Assembly: GCA_017948555.1 (NCBI GenBank)
Contig: JAFMYY010000015.1
Location: 93,834 to 157,833, forward strand
From: Cesiribacteraceae bacterium YIM B00369
GTDB lineage: Bacteria > Bacteroidota > Bacteroidia > Cytophagales > Cyclobacteriaceae
Length of the DNA: 64,000 nucleotides
Reading direction: 5' to 3'
The notes beneath the pieces are model-generated. The model was not told the DNA's origin and did not search any database. It saw only the letters and a list, made by a program, of their open reading frames with translations. This document shows, in pieces, positions 8,956 to 17,793 of the stretch. Every line of letters begins with the position of its first letter. Within the stretch, counting starts at the first letter, position 1. The position numbers and the translations under genes are program-made.

Positions 8956-9900
8956 TCAGGCAATAAAATGTTTCCTGGAGAATTTACGCTGCTGAATTCC
9001 CCAGCGCAAAGCTGCAAATAAACCGGAAATTTTCTTAACAGCCACATCAAATTGCCTCTGTTTTATACTTACCAGGAATCCTTTTATAGTTTTGCCGAAC
9101 TCATACCAGAAATACTTTCTGAAAAAAGCAGGTTCTTTATGTTTCAGCACTACAAGTAAAGGGTTACGGGCATCGTAATAAGCTTTAAAAGCCGATTGTT
9201 TACCAATGGTCATGCTCTCTTTATGCCATAACTTTGCATGAGGGGTATACATAATCTTATAGCCTGCTGCCTTACCGCGGGCTTCCCAGTCGTACTCTTC
9301 CGACTGAAAGAAAAAGGTAGTATCGTATCCTCCTACTTCTTCATACACCTGGCGGCTAACCAGCATAAAAATATCATCAATAAAAAAGCGTTCTGCCTCT
9401 TCATCATACTGGCCTCTGTCAACTTCCCTTAAACCTATATGTTCTCCGTTCCAGCGAATAGGGTCTTCGTGTTTACCTACACTTTGCAGGGTATCCGGTT
9501 TTTCATGATAATAAGCTTTTCCGGTTACGAACCCGATTTTAGGATCTTTAGAGGCGGTAGCCACCAGAGCAGAAACTATTTTATTATCTACTTTAACATC
9601 ATTATTAGTAATAAGAACATAGTCGGCTTTCTCCCGGCCAAAGGCATATTCGAGGCCAAAGTTAAAGCCTCCGGAATACCCGCGGTTCTTTTCAAGCCGG
9701 ATAAGTTTTGCCTCCGGAAAGTTTTCCTCCACGTATTCTTTGGTCCCGTCAACAGAACCGTTATCAATAACCACTACCTCAAAGTTGGGGTAGTCATTTG
9801 CCAGATAGGTACTTACCGAGTCTTCCAGCAGTTCCCTGCCGTTATAACTCAGGATAAGTACCAGTACTTTGGGCATAGAATTGCTTGAAATCTGCGCCAT
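8956..9900 (-). CDS. Glycosyltransferase family 2 (rhamnosyltransferase-like)
   Basis: This 314-residue protein has a GT-A core: VLVLILSYNGRELLEDS near the N-terminus, VVVIDNGSVDGT (about 45-56) and the nucleotide-sugar metal site in LITNNDVKVDN. The central FFQSEEYDWEARGKAAGY segment matches GT2 enzymes of the WbbL/rhamnosyltransferase kind, and FKAYYDARNPLLV is typical of that group. It would act in the cytoplasm on a growing lipid-linked oligosaccharide. It follows the aminotransferase gene by 23 bases in the same direction. The sugar cannot be assigned, although the neighbouring RmlC-like epimerase would fit a deoxyhexose. Confidence 0.85.
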   Translation of the reverse strand: MAQISSNSMPKVLVLILSYNGRELLEDSVSTYLANDYPNFEVVVIDNGSVDGTKEYVEENFPEAKLIRLEKNRGYSGGFNFGLEYAFGREKADYVLITNNDVKVDNKIVSALVATASKDPKIGFVTGKAYYHEKPDTLQSVGKHEDPIRWNGEHIGLREVDRGQYDEEAERFFIDDIFMLVSRQVYEEVGGYDTTFFFQSEEYDWEARGKAAGYKIMYTPHAKLWHKESMTIGKQSAFKAYYDARNPLLVVLKHKEPAFFRKYFWYEFGKTIKGFLVSIKQRQFDVAVKKISGLFAALRWGIQQRKFSRKHFIA

Positions 9901-9923
9901 AGATTAAAAAATTTTCAGAAATA

Positions 9924-11120
9924 TTAAACTGTTGTTTTAGCGGCCTGCTTTGAGCTGCCCTGATGGGTTTTCTCATATTCATGCAAAGCCTCAACCACAT
10001 AATCGACTTCCTCATCAGTTAACAGCGAATGGAGCGGCAATGTTATCATATCCTGCCAAACCTTATCTGCAACCGGAGTGTCGTTATTGTTCCACCGCTG
10101 GAAGAAAGGCTGTTGCGGAAGCGGTAAATAATGTACACTTGTAGCAATGCCACGCTCTTTTAAATAGATGATAAGATCATCACGCTCCGCATACTTTACG
10201 CCGAAAATCCAGTAATTGTTATTATCTGCGTCATACGGAAACAGCGGCTTAATAGTTTCAAGACCTTCCATACCTGCAAGGTATCTTTTTACCACCTCTG
10301 CCCTGCGCTGGTTCATGCCATCCAGTTTCTTTATCTGGGCAAGGCCAATGCTGGCAGCCAAATCGTTCATGTTATATTTATAACCCAATACGGCAATATC
10401 GTAGTGCCAGTGGCGTGCATTAGCAGCCTTACCGGTATAGCCTCCCACGCGCTTCCAGGTGTCTTTATCAATTCCTACCCAGCGGTTGGCTTTCATTGGC
10501 AGAATCAGGTCCTCATCGTCGGAGCACATCATACCGCCATCGCCGGTGGTCATTGCTTTTTTCTCTTCAAAGCTAAAGCAGCCAATATCGCCCCAGGTAC
10601 CTAACTTCTTACCTTTATAGCTGGCTCCTGCGGTATGGGCACAGTCTTCAATCACCTTAAGGCCTTTTGCACGGGCAAAGTCCATTATTTTGTCCATTTG
10701 TGCAGGATGCCCGCCCATATGCACAGGCATAATGGCCACACAGTCTTTGGTGTATTTGCGTTCCATATCTTCCAGATCAATGGAAAGCGTAACAGGATCG
10801 ACATCTACAAAAAGAGGCTCCAGGCGGTTGTATACAGGAGCAAAAGCGGTTGAGGCAAAGGTAATGGCCGGCACCATTACTTTTTTTCCCTCAGGAAAAT
10901 CAAATGCGGCAAGGGCAAGGTGAAGGGCTGCCGTGGCAGAGTTCAGGCCTACAGCAGCTTTACAGCCTATGTATTCACTCCACTCTTTTTCGAACTGGCT
11001 TACCTTCGGGCCCATGCCTATCCAGGCTGCATCAAACGAATCTTTTATATTATCAAGCTCTTCCTGTCCTACATTTGGTACAAACAGGCGAACATTCATT
11101 TTCTTTTTATTATCACTCAT
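9924..11120 (-). CDS. DegT/DnrJ/EryC1/StrS family PLP-dependent sugar aminotransferase
   Basis: This 398-residue enzyme has the usual fold-type I layout of nucleotide-sugar aminotransferases: substrate loop WIGMGPKVSQFE at 33-44, GLNSATAALHLAL at 58-70, VIEDCAHTAGA at 156-166, and FSFEEKKAMTTGDGGM at 182-197 in which K188 aligns with the PLP-binding lysine. It should transfer an amino group from glutamate to a keto-sugar nucleotide. Because the lysine is present it is not a 3-dehydrase of the His type. It overlaps the RmlC-like gene by four bases (ATGA), and an SDR and a cytidylyltransferase lie just upstream, so the substrate may be a 4-keto-6-deoxy sugar nucleotide; that is inferred from context only. 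Confidence 0.88.
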   Translation of the reverse strand: MSDNKKKMNVRLFVPNVGQEELDNIKDSFDAAWIGMGPKVSQFEKEWSEYIGCKAAVGLNSATAALHLALAAFDFPEGKKVMVPAITFASTAFAPVYNRLEPLFVDVDPVTLSIDLEDMERKYTKDCVAIMPVHMGGHPAQMDKIMDFARAKGLKVIEDCAHTAGASYKGKKLGTWGDIGCFSFEEKKAMTTGDGGMMCSDDEDLILPMKANRWVGIDKDTWKRVGGYTGKAANARHWHYDIAVLGYKYNMNDLAASIGLAQIKKLDGMNQRRAEVVKRYLAGMEGLETIKPLFPYDADNNNYWIFGVKYAERDDLIIYLKERGIATSVHYLPLPQQPFFQRWNNNDTPVADKVWQDMITLPLHSLLTDEEVDYVVEALHEYEKTHQGSSKQAAKTTV

Positions 11121-11677
11121 ATTTTTATGGCATTATTTTCTTTTAAAAATTCCTGCAGACCTGGTGCATTTTTATCCTTTTCAGATAATATGGGAGAATC
11201 TGTGCCCCAGTCTATATTAAGTTCCGGATCGTTCCAGCGGATAGCCCGTTCAGATTCAGGCGCATAAACACTGTCTACTTTATAGGTAACTTCGCTGTTT
11301 TCTTCGAGGGTCATATACCCGTGGGCGAAGCCACGGGGCACCAGCACCATATTCTTTTCTTCGGCTGAGAGCTTTACACTATCCCACTGCCCGAATGTTT
11401 CAGAACCTTCCCTGAGGTCGACAAACACATCGAGCACCGCACCACTTGTGCAGCGAAGCAATTTAGTTTCGGCATTGGGCGGCAGTTGAAAATGAAGGCC
11501 GCGAAGGGTATATTTCTGTTTTGATTTAGCATGATTTTCCTGAACCCAGTCCCGGTTAATTCCATGCTCCTCAAATATCTTTTTGTCGAAGGTCCGCATA
11601 AAAAAGCCTCTGTCGTCGCCTATAGGCTTTAGCTTAAACTCAAACGTACCTTTCAGTTTTAGGGGCTTAATCTGCAT
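11117..11677 (-). CDS. rfbC: dTDP-4-dehydrorhamnose 3,5-epimerase family protein (RmlC-like)
   Basis: The 186-residue product has the cupin fold of RmlC: DDRGFFMRTF at 21-30, catalytic His62 in TLRGLHFQLPP, and a catalytic Tyr near 132 in VTYKVDSVYAPESE, ending with the usual WNDPELNIDW. It would epimerise C3 and/or C5 of a 4-keto-6-deoxyhexose nucleotide. The longer frame starts with GTG at 11704; the ATG at 11675-11677 preceded by AGGAGG (three-base spacing) gives the normal family length and leaves an 11-base overlap with the UDP-glucose dehydrogenase gene. No RmlA, RmlB or RmlD is visible in the window, so the nucleotide moiety of the substrate (dTDP or CDP) is uncertain. Confidence 0.87.
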   Translation of the reverse strand: MQIKPLKLKGTFEFKLKPIGDDRGFFMRTFDKKIFEEHGINRDWVQENHAKSKQKYTLRGLHFQLPPNAETKLLRCTSGAVLDVFVDLREGSETFGQWDSVKLSAEEKNMVLVPRGFAHGYMTLEENSEVTYKVDSVYAPESERAIRWNDPELNIDWGTDSPILSEKDKNAPGLQEFLKENNAIKI

Positions 11678-13043
11678 ATACCTCCTGTTTTTTACCGGTT
11701 TCACTTGGCTGGCCTACGCCTACTCTTACTCTCCAGCTTTGCTCAGCGCGGCTTTTGTAGAGCGAGCGGCAGTCTACCATTACAGCGTTTTCTGACATTA
11801 CGCTCTCAAAAGCTTCGTCAGAAATTTTCAGGTAATCATCCCATATTGTTGCCACATAAACCACATCGGCTCCTTTTGCTGCGTCGAGCGGGTCTTCATG
11901 ATACTGCAGTTTATCGCCATATTCGTCGCGGGTGTTTTCCAGTGCTTTATAATCCTGCACATGTACTTCCATACCGCGTTCAAGTGCATACTCAGCCAGA
12001 CGAATGCCCGGAGATTCGCGTATATCGTCAGTATCAGGTTTGAAGGCAGTTCCCAGGATGGCAATTTTCTTTGGCTGCCCCTCGTATTTCTCCATTCCTA
12101 ATTCAAAGATGTGCTCCATCTGGCTCTTATTAATATGCAGCAGGCCGTCCAGCAGTTTACCATCAACCTTGCGGTCGCGGGCAAAAGAGGCAAGTGCTTT
12201 TACATCTTTAGGGAAGCAGCTGCCACCAAATCCGCATCCTGCGCGCAGGTAAGTGGTTAGTTTCGGGGTAATGCGCTTTCCATTCTCAATAGGAGAAATT
12301 CTTTTGTCTTTGATTACACCGGCAAAAACATCTTCAGAGTCCACATCTTCAAGGGTTTCGCAGATGCGGGCAATTTCATTTGCATAGGAAATATTAAGCG
12401 CCAGTAGCGTATTGGCCGTGTATTTTACCATTTCCGCAGTGGTAGGGTTGGTAATCATGATATCCGTATTCGGGAATCCATCATAAAGGCTGCGCATTGT
12501 TTCTTCAGCCTTTTTGCTGGTTACACCAAGCACTATACGGTCAGGCTCTTTAAAGTCTTCAACCGCGTTTCCTTCGCGCAGGAATTCAGGATTCATGCAG
12601 AAGCCTATTTCATCTTCGCTTTTACCTGATTCTTCCAGTACAATTGGTCTTACCACATCCATGGTTGTTCCCGGCACCACTGTACTTTTTACTGTTACCA
12701 CTACATAGCGGCCGGTATCGCGCAGGGCCTGCCCTATTTCTTTGGCTGCCTGTTTAATGTAGCTCAGGTCAATATGCTGTCCGTCGAAAGGGGTACCCAC
12801 GGCAATCATTACCACATCGGCCTCTTTGATTGCAGAAGCCGCATCGGTTGTGGGTGTAATATTATCTTTATTCTTTTTGAGGAGGTCTTCAAGTCCGGGT
12901 TCATAAATAGGAGAAATCCCATCCCGTATCTTTTGGATCTTTTCTTCATTTATATCTATACAGTAAACCTTTTTTCCGGTATTTGCCAGGCAAACTCCCG
13001 AAACAAGACCTACATACCCGGTACCAAAAACTGCTAAATTCAT
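11667..13043 (-). CDS. ugd: UDP-glucose 6-dehydrogenase family protein
   Basis: This 458-residue enzyme oxidises a UDP-sugar C6 to the uronic acid using two NAD+. Seen in the sequence: N-terminal Rossmann motif FGTGYVG, STVVPGT, NPEFLREGNAV, and the catalytic cysteine in CGFGGSCFPKD (C276 from this start). The C-terminal NDP-sugar-binding domain contains ILGTAFKPDTDDIRESP. The frame is open to a GTG at 13076, but the ATG at 13041-13043 begins directly with MNLAVFGTGYVG and is preferred. A strong terminator lies upstream, so this gene may start its own transcript leading into rfbC. About 25 residues at the C-terminus have no family counterpart. UDP-glucose is the likely substrate; UDP-GlcNAc-type substrates are possible. 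Confidence 0.88.
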   Translation of the reverse strand: MNLAVFGTGYVGLVSGVCLANTGKKVYCIDINEEKIQKIRDGISPIYEPGLEDLLKKNKDNITPTTDAASAIKEADVVMIAVGTPFDGQHIDLSYIKQAAKEIGQALRDTGRYVVVTVKSTVVPGTTMDVVRPIVLEESGKSEDEIGFCMNPEFLREGNAVEDFKEPDRIVLGVTSKKAEETMRSLYDGFPNTDIMITNPTTAEMVKYTANTLLALNISYANEIARICETLEDVDSEDVFAGVIKDKRISPIENGKRITPKLTTYLRAGCGFGGSCFPKDVKALASFARDRKVDGKLLDGLLHINKSQMEHIFELGMEKYEGQPKKIAILGTAFKPDTDDIRESPGIRLAEYALERGMEVHVQDYKALENTRDEYGDKLQYHEDPLDAAKGADVVYVATIWDDYLKISDEAFESVMSENAVMVDCRSLYKSRAEQSWRVRVGVGQPSETGKKQEVYAD

Positions 13044-13092
13044 AAAAAATTGGGTCTTTTTGTGGTTTTGTAACACGAAAAAATTCTAAATC

Positions 13093-13134
13093 AAAAAGAG
13101 AAGCGCAGCAGCCTGATAAACATGCTGCGCTTCT
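13093..13134 (-). terminator. Intrinsic terminator inside the nucleotide-sugar gene run
   Basis: A perfect 12-bp stem (AGAAGCGCAGCA at 13099-13110 with its complement at 13123-13134) with a 12-base loop is followed, reading the minus strand, by CTTTTTG. It sits just after the SDR gene stop and before the UDP-glucose dehydrogenase start, so the cluster is probably divided into at least two transcripts here, or read-through is regulated. Confidence 0.8.
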
Positions 13135-13153
13135 TCTTTAATAAGCGAAACAA

Positions 13154-14224
13154 CTAGCTTACTGTTTCTTTTTTCTGCAGGTTATAAGTATCCTTATACC
13201 AGTTAATAATTCTTTCCAGTCCGTCTTTTACATTTACCTTAGGAGTATAATTCAGCTCCGTGCGTGCACGCTCCAGGTTTGGTAAACGTCTTTGCGGATT
13301 ATCCGTCAGGTAATCTTTTTCCTGGCTTTCAGCATGGCTTACTTCCACATCGCCAACTAATTCCGATACATTGTTTGCTAACTCCAGCATTGAGGTTTCC
13401 TGGGTATCGTTCCCGATATTGTAAGAACGGCCGGGCTCACCAATCAGCAATACGCGGGTAAAGCCTTCAATGGCATCGGAGGTATAGCAAAATGCCCTGG
13501 TTGGGGAGCCATCGCTGAACATTTTAATTGCACCTTCCTCATAAGCAAATTTTACAAAGTCAGGGATAACCCTCTTATCGCCAAGGCGCATAAATGGTCC
13601 GTACACATTAAAAGGACGGGCAATTTTAATCGGCATTCCCTTTTGTTTGGCAAAGCTTACCGAAATGGTTTCTCCCAGGCGCTTGGATTCATCGTAGCAG
13701 GCACGCGGACCAGTGCAGGAAACATTACCACGGTAATCTTCCTGAGTCGGAATCTGGTTAGCGGCAGGATCGCCATATATTTCGCTGGTGCTGAAATATA
13801 GGAATCCTTTTAAATTTTCCGGATCCAGTTTATGCAGCATATTCCAGTAGCCAATTGCATTTACATCAATGGTTTCCAGCGGATATTTTCTGTAGAATGT
13901 CGGCGATGCAATACCTGCACAGTGGATGATGTAATCAAATTTTTCATCCGGCAGCATTTCAAGTGCATCTCCGTACAATACCCTTGCATCTTTCAGGTAT
14001 TCGTTGGTATGGTCTTCCAGGTCTACAATTTTACTGTCGATGCAGGTAAGCTCAACCGGTTTTTTAAGAAACTCCTGGTTAAGTGTGTGGAAGAGGGCTA
14101 CATAGTTAGCACCTAAAAATCCCTGGTGGCCGGTAATTAAAACTTTGGCCCCCTCAAATTTCTGAACAAGATCGCCCAGGTTACGGGCTATATTACGGGT
14201 ATCTTCTAAAACAATGTTATGCAT
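13154..14224 (-). CDS. NAD-dependent epimerase/dehydratase (extended SDR; UXS- or 4,6-dehydratase-like)
   Basis: This 356-residue extended SDR binds NAD through TGHQGFLG (31-38) and has the catalytic Y177-x3-K181 pair in GPRACYDESKRLGE, with FSTSEIYG at 144-151. The GPRACYDESKR string is characteristic of UDP-glucuronate decarboxylases (UDP-xylose synthases). The gene overlaps a glucose-1-phosphate cytidylyltransferase gene by eight bases, which instead suggests a CDP-glucose 4,6-dehydratase partner. About 25 residues precede the Rossmann domain, longer than usual. Both readings place it in nucleotide-sugar synthesis in the cytoplasm; I cannot decide between them. A strong terminator follows. 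Confidence 0.78.
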   Translation of the reverse strand: MHNIVLEDTRNIARNLGDLVQKFEGAKVLITGHQGFLGANYVALFHTLNQEFLKKPVELTCIDSKIVDLEDHTNEYLKDARVLYGDALEMLPDEKFDYIIHCAGIASPTFYRKYPLETIDVNAIGYWNMLHKLDPENLKGFLYFSTSEIYGDPAANQIPTQEDYRGNVSCTGPRACYDESKRLGETISVSFAKQKGMPIKIARPFNVYGPFMRLGDKRVIPDFVKFAYEEGAIKMFSDGSPTRAFCYTSDAIEGFTRVLLIGEPGRSYNIGNDTQETSMLELANNVSELVGDVEVSHAESQEKDYLTDNPQRRLPNLERARTELNYTPKVNVKDGLERIINWYKDTYNLQKKETVS

Positions 14225-15083
14225 AGCTTTTTTTGCTTTTATCGCTCTCTTTACTTTTTTCTGCCGGGTTCTTTGGGTTCTCTGTAATTTTAGCCTTTAC
14301 ACTTTCTCTGCCATCCCATACTTTCCAGAAGGCCTCACCATTTTTCCAGAGCTTGTTCAGATGATCCACATCCCTTACAGTATCGGCACATTCCCACTCG
14401 GCACGGTGCAGGTAAGTCATTACCTGACCTTCGGCGGCAAGCTTCTCAAGCGTATTAAATTCGAAATCGCAGTCAGCATCCTCAGTAAGGGTGTTGAGCA
14501 TTTCTTTATTAAATACCATAAAGCCTCCGTTAATAAAGCCTTTGCTGGCCTGTGGCTTTTCTTCAAAAGAAAGTACTTTTCCTTTCTCCTGCAGGATTTC
14601 GCCAAACATGGATGGAGGACGTACACCTGTTACAGTAACCATTTTACCATGTTCTTTGTGGTATCTTACCAGGTCGTTCATGTCGACATTACAAACACCG
14701 TCGCCATAGGTAAGCATATTTACATCATCGTCGAGGTACTTTTCAATGCGCTTGATCCGGCCACCCTTCAGGGTATTTAACCCGGTATCAACAAGGGTTA
14801 CATTCCAGTCTTCAGCACAGTGGTTGTGGTAAGTAATTTTATTGCTTTCGAGGTTTACAGTAAAATCGCAGTTATGCTCAGCAAAATTGTAGAAGTAATC
14901 TTTAATGATATTACCCTTATAGCCAAGGCAAATAACAAAGTCTTTATATCCGAAATGAGCATAGGTCTTCATGATATGCCAGAGAATTGGTTTACCACCA
15001 ATTTCGATCATAGGCTTAGGTATTACATCAGTAATAGAACCTAGTCTGGAACCAAAACCACCAGCTAAAATAATTACTTTCAT
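14217..15083 (-). CDS. rfbF: Glucose-1-phosphate cytidylyltransferase-like nucleotidyltransferase
   Basis: The 288-residue protein starts with the nucleotidyltransferase signature LAGGFGSRLGSITDVIPKPM (6-25), then IEIGGKPILWHIMKTYAHFG, and carries the RfbF-specific stretches WNVTLVDTG, TYGDGVCNVD, INGGFMVFN and CADTVRDVDHLNKLW. These match enzymes that make CDP-glucose from CTP and glucose-1-phosphate, the entry to CDP-3,6-dideoxyhexoses. It is about 30 residues longer than typical family members, the extra being a Lys/Glu/Ser-rich C-terminal tail. Its start overlaps the polymerase gene by four bases and its end overlaps the SDR gene by eight, indicating tight coupling. Confidence 0.87.
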   Translation of the reverse strand: MKVIILAGGFGSRLGSITDVIPKPMIEIGGKPILWHIMKTYAHFGYKDFVICLGYKGNIIKDYFYNFAEHNCDFTVNLESNKITYHNHCAEDWNVTLVDTGLNTLKGGRIKRIEKYLDDDVNMLTYGDGVCNVDMNDLVRYHKEHGKMVTVTGVRPPSMFGEILQEKGKVLSFEEKPQASKGFINGGFMVFNKEMLNTLTEDADCDFEFNTLEKLAAEGQVMTYLHRAEWECADTVRDVDHLNKLWKNGEAFWKVWDGRESVKAKITENPKNPAEKSKESDKSKKSYA

Positions 15084-16618
15084 GATTTAGAAAATTTATG
15101 TTTAAAAAAATGATTTCTTCTTTCTTTAATGTTGTGGGCAGCAACTTCGGCCGACCCCAGCAAAAGAGATATAAAATAAATACGGTAGGTGTGCATTACA
15201 GTAAAGTAATCGTAGGTAGTGGCATACCCCAGAAAAATACCAAAAAACACCATTGCCACAGACTTTAATATAACCTGCTCATCTTCAAGGGCAAACCTTT
15301 TTTTAATCCACTTATTAACATTAATAAGAAAGGAAAACAAAAAGGTAAGCACGAGTAAAAAGCCAACGATACCAAAAACAAGTATAGAATTCAGGAAGCC
15401 CAGGTCATCATTGATATAGTTTCTGAAATGACCCGAAAATCCTGCACCAAGAATCGGGCTTAGAGAAATTCCTTCAAGCAGTTCCGGAAGGTCACTGTCA
15501 AGCCTGGAACCTACTGTATCAAATTCCTGAAGGCCTGTTTCGGAGCTACCAAAAATAACGTCGAAAAAAACCTGGAAACGAGGCCAGATTCCCTTCATAA
15601 ACATGTCCCAGCTGATAAGGTTAAGGCTGAAAAAGATAATGGCAAATAAAACCGTGACCAAAGCCAGCTTTATAAGGTCCGGAGCCGCCTTTTTGCTATA
15701 GAATATAAAAGCAAAAATGGTCATTAAAGGCATCATCAGGTAAGACCTTGTTGCAGAGAGCACAAAAATGGAAAGTGCAAAAATAATGATCAGGTAACCT
15801 ATTCCACTTATTACTTCATACTTCCTGTTCATTCGCAGCTGCAAACCAAAAAGGAAGCCATAGAACATAAGCAGGAAACCACTGAAATAAGCCCTTGCCC
15901 CTCCCGTTACAGTGTTTTTTACTATATACCTGACCGTTTCCGGGTTAATTATAGATACAAACAACTTACCTGTAGTAAGCAGAAAAAGCTGATCGAAGAG
16001 GGTAAACAAAAGAAAGGGAGTAAACAAATACCCCATTTTATAAAGGTCTTCTGTTTTATCTACAAGCATGTAGAAACAGAAAACGATCATATAATATGCA
16101 TAGGGCCTGAAATTATTTAAAAAGCCCTGATTTGTTCCTTCAAAACCAATAATAAAGGTCATTGGAAGACTTACCAACACAAAATAAAACAACAAAAATT
16201 TAGCCGACCTGGTAAGCTGGAATTTTTTTCCTTGCCCAAGCTTAAAGTAATATATTTTAGCTACTGAAATAAGAATAAGCAAATCGAAAACCGAAAAGCT
16301 CATTCCAGGCAGGAAAGTATACAGGGGCAGTCTTTTTACTGCTGCTGCTGAAGTTTCAAAAAATAAATTCCCGGGGCTGTTAACCAGGATAAAAAAGAAC
16401 CCAAAATAAAAATAGTCCTTCTTGGTTCTCCAGAACAAGGCCAGGATCACCAGGAAATATAGATAATTTACGGCCTTTGGCGCATAGTAAACTGCAGCAA
16501 TAGCGCCAATAAAAGCTGCCACAATCTGAACAAAATCAGAAGTGACAGCTTTCCTGAAGGCTGATATATTTACCTGCTGCTCAACAGCCGGTTGTGATAT
16601 TTGAATTGTAGATTCCAA
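15080..16618 (-). CDS. O-antigen polymerase/ligase-like membrane protein (Wzy-like)
   Basis: This 512-residue protein has about eleven transmembrane helices and a longer periplasmic loop near the middle to C-terminal part (around LISWDMFMKGIWPRF to FRNYIN) containing the GSRLDSDLPELLEGISLSPILGAGFSGH region, as in O-antigen polymerases and ligases (Wzy/WaaL superfamily). It would join lipid-linked repeat units on the periplasmic side. The frame has no ATG near its beginning; the only good start is TTG at 16616-16618, seven bases after the preceding gene, with about 30 cytosolic residues before the first helix. Wzy versus WaaL cannot be settled by sequence inspection; the adjacent Wzc/Wza-like genes favour a polymerase. 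Confidence 0.75.
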   Translation of the reverse strand: MESTIQISQPAVEQQVNISAFRKAVTSDFVQIVAAFIGAIAAVYYAPKAVNYLYFLVILALFWRTKKDYFYFGFFFILVNSPGNLFFETSAAAVKRLPLYTFLPGMSFSVFDLLILISVAKIYYFKLGQGKKFQLTRSAKFLLFYFVLVSLPMTFIIGFEGTNQGFLNNFRPYAYYMIVFCFYMLVDKTEDLYKMGYLFTPFLLFTLFDQLFLLTTGKLFVSIINPETVRYIVKNTVTGGARAYFSGFLLMFYGFLFGLQLRMNRKYEVISGIGYLIIIFALSIFVLSATRSYLMMPLMTIFAFIFYSKKAAPDLIKLALVTVLFAIIFFSLNLISWDMFMKGIWPRFQVFFDVIFGSSETGLQEFDTVGSRLDSDLPELLEGISLSPILGAGFSGHFRNYINDDLGFLNSILVFGIVGFLLVLTFLFSFLINVNKWIKKRFALEDEQVILKSVAMVFFGIFLGYATTYDYFTVMHTYRIYFISLLLGSAEVAAHNIKERRNHFFKHKFSKS

Positions 16619-16625
16619 AAATTTA

Positions 16626-17753
16626 TTATAGTCTTATCTTTTCTTTTGCTTTACCATTCTGTCTGGCTGCAGCAGGTCGGGACTGAACTAATTCCTTCTT
16701 AGATATAATATCCACACCGTTAAATTGTTTAGGCTTTTGCTGATAAATCCGCTCAATCATTTCCACTACCTTCAGGCTTTCCAATGCATTAGTGGTAATG
16801 GTTGTGCGTCCTTTTAAGGTATCAACAACATTTTGGGTTATATAGTGGTGGTTAGCTGCCGAACCTTTGTAAGGACCATAGTCATTTGGCGGATTAGACT
16901 CCTCCAGCTCAGGCATTACATAATCTTTTACATGACAGTACTCTACCTTGTTCATATACTGCCCGCCTACTTTAACACTGCCCTTTTCGCCCACAATGGT
17001 AATACTGCTTTCCATGTTGGTATCCCACACAGCTGTGGAGTAGTTCAGGCTTCCCATTCCACCATTAACAAAATTAAAGTTTACGAACCCTGAATCTTCG
17101 AACTCGGTGGTATCCTGGTGGCGGAAATCATTGAATTTTGCCTGGATGTCTTTAATATCACCAAACAGCCAGTACATAATATCCACAAAGTGAGAGAACT
17201 GGGTAAATAAGGTACCACCATCAAGTTCCTGAGTTCCCTTCCAGTCACTCTTCAGGTAATAGCGCTCATCTCTGTTCCAGTAACAGTTAAGCTGAACCAT
17301 ATAAATATCCCCCAGTGTCTTATTCTCAACCAGTTCTTTTAACCATACTGAAGGCGGGGAATACCTGTTCTGCATTACTCCGAATACCAGGCGCGATACC
17401 TGCAGTGCTTTGTAAAGCACCTCTTCAGCATCTGCTTTTGAAAGGGCGAGTGGTTTTTCACAAACTATGTGGCGGCCTTTATCAAGGGCCCTGCAGGCAT
17501 GTTTGGCATGCAGACCGTTCGGAGTACAAATGCAAAGAACATCAAAGTCGGATTTCTCCAGCATTTCGTCCAGGTCATTATAAAACTCCACATCTTCATA
17601 TTCTTCAAGCCCTAAAACATCTTTAGGCTTTATATCACAAATCGCAACAAGCTCAGCTTCTACATTGTGCTTCACCATCGAGGCATGACGCTTACCGATG
17701 TGACCCGCACCAACTACTGCAAATCTGACCTTATCATCAACTAACTTAATCAT
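16626..17753 (-). CDS. Gfo/Idh/MocA family oxidoreductase (WbpB/WlbA-like)
   Basis: This 375-residue NAD-dependent oxidoreductase has the Rossmann motif FAVVGAGHIGKRH (11-23), CICTPNGLHAKHA and the family EKPLALS motif at 99-105 with its structural lysine. GGTLFTQFSHFVDIMYW contains the conserved His of the catalytic half. WbpB/WlbA enzymes oxidise C3 of UDP-GlcNAc uronic acid, giving the keto-sugar aminated by WbpE and acetylated by WbpD. Here the next two genes are exactly such an acyltransferase and aminotransferase, 40 bases upstream and then overlapping, which strongly supports that role. A simpler UDP-GlcNAc 3-oxidation (GnnA-like) is the alternative. Confidence 0.82.
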   Translation of the reverse strand: MIKLVDDKVRFAVVGAGHIGKRHASMVKHNVEAELVAICDIKPKDVLGLEEYEDVEFYNDLDEMLEKSDFDVLCICTPNGLHAKHACRALDKGRHIVCEKPLALSKADAEEVLYKALQVSRLVFGVMQNRYSPPSVWLKELVENKTLGDIYMVQLNCYWNRDERYYLKSDWKGTQELDGGTLFTQFSHFVDIMYWLFGDIKDIQAKFNDFRHQDTTEFEDSGFVNFNFVNGGMGSLNYSTAVWDTNMESSITIVGEKGSVKVGGQYMNKVEYCHVKDYVMPELEESNPPNDYGPYKGSAANHHYITQNVVDTLKGRTTITTNALESLKVVEMIERIYQQKPKQFNGVDIISKKELVQSRPAAARQNGKAKEKIRL

Positions 17754-17793
17754 AGGAAAAAAATTATAAGGTTATACATTTCTATCTCTTCTG

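Noticed and set aside
11705..12043. A 112-codon plus-strand frame opposite UDP-glucose dehydrogenase
   Set aside because: It is a shadow of a strongly conserved gene; the peptide is Arg/Leu-rich without motifs.
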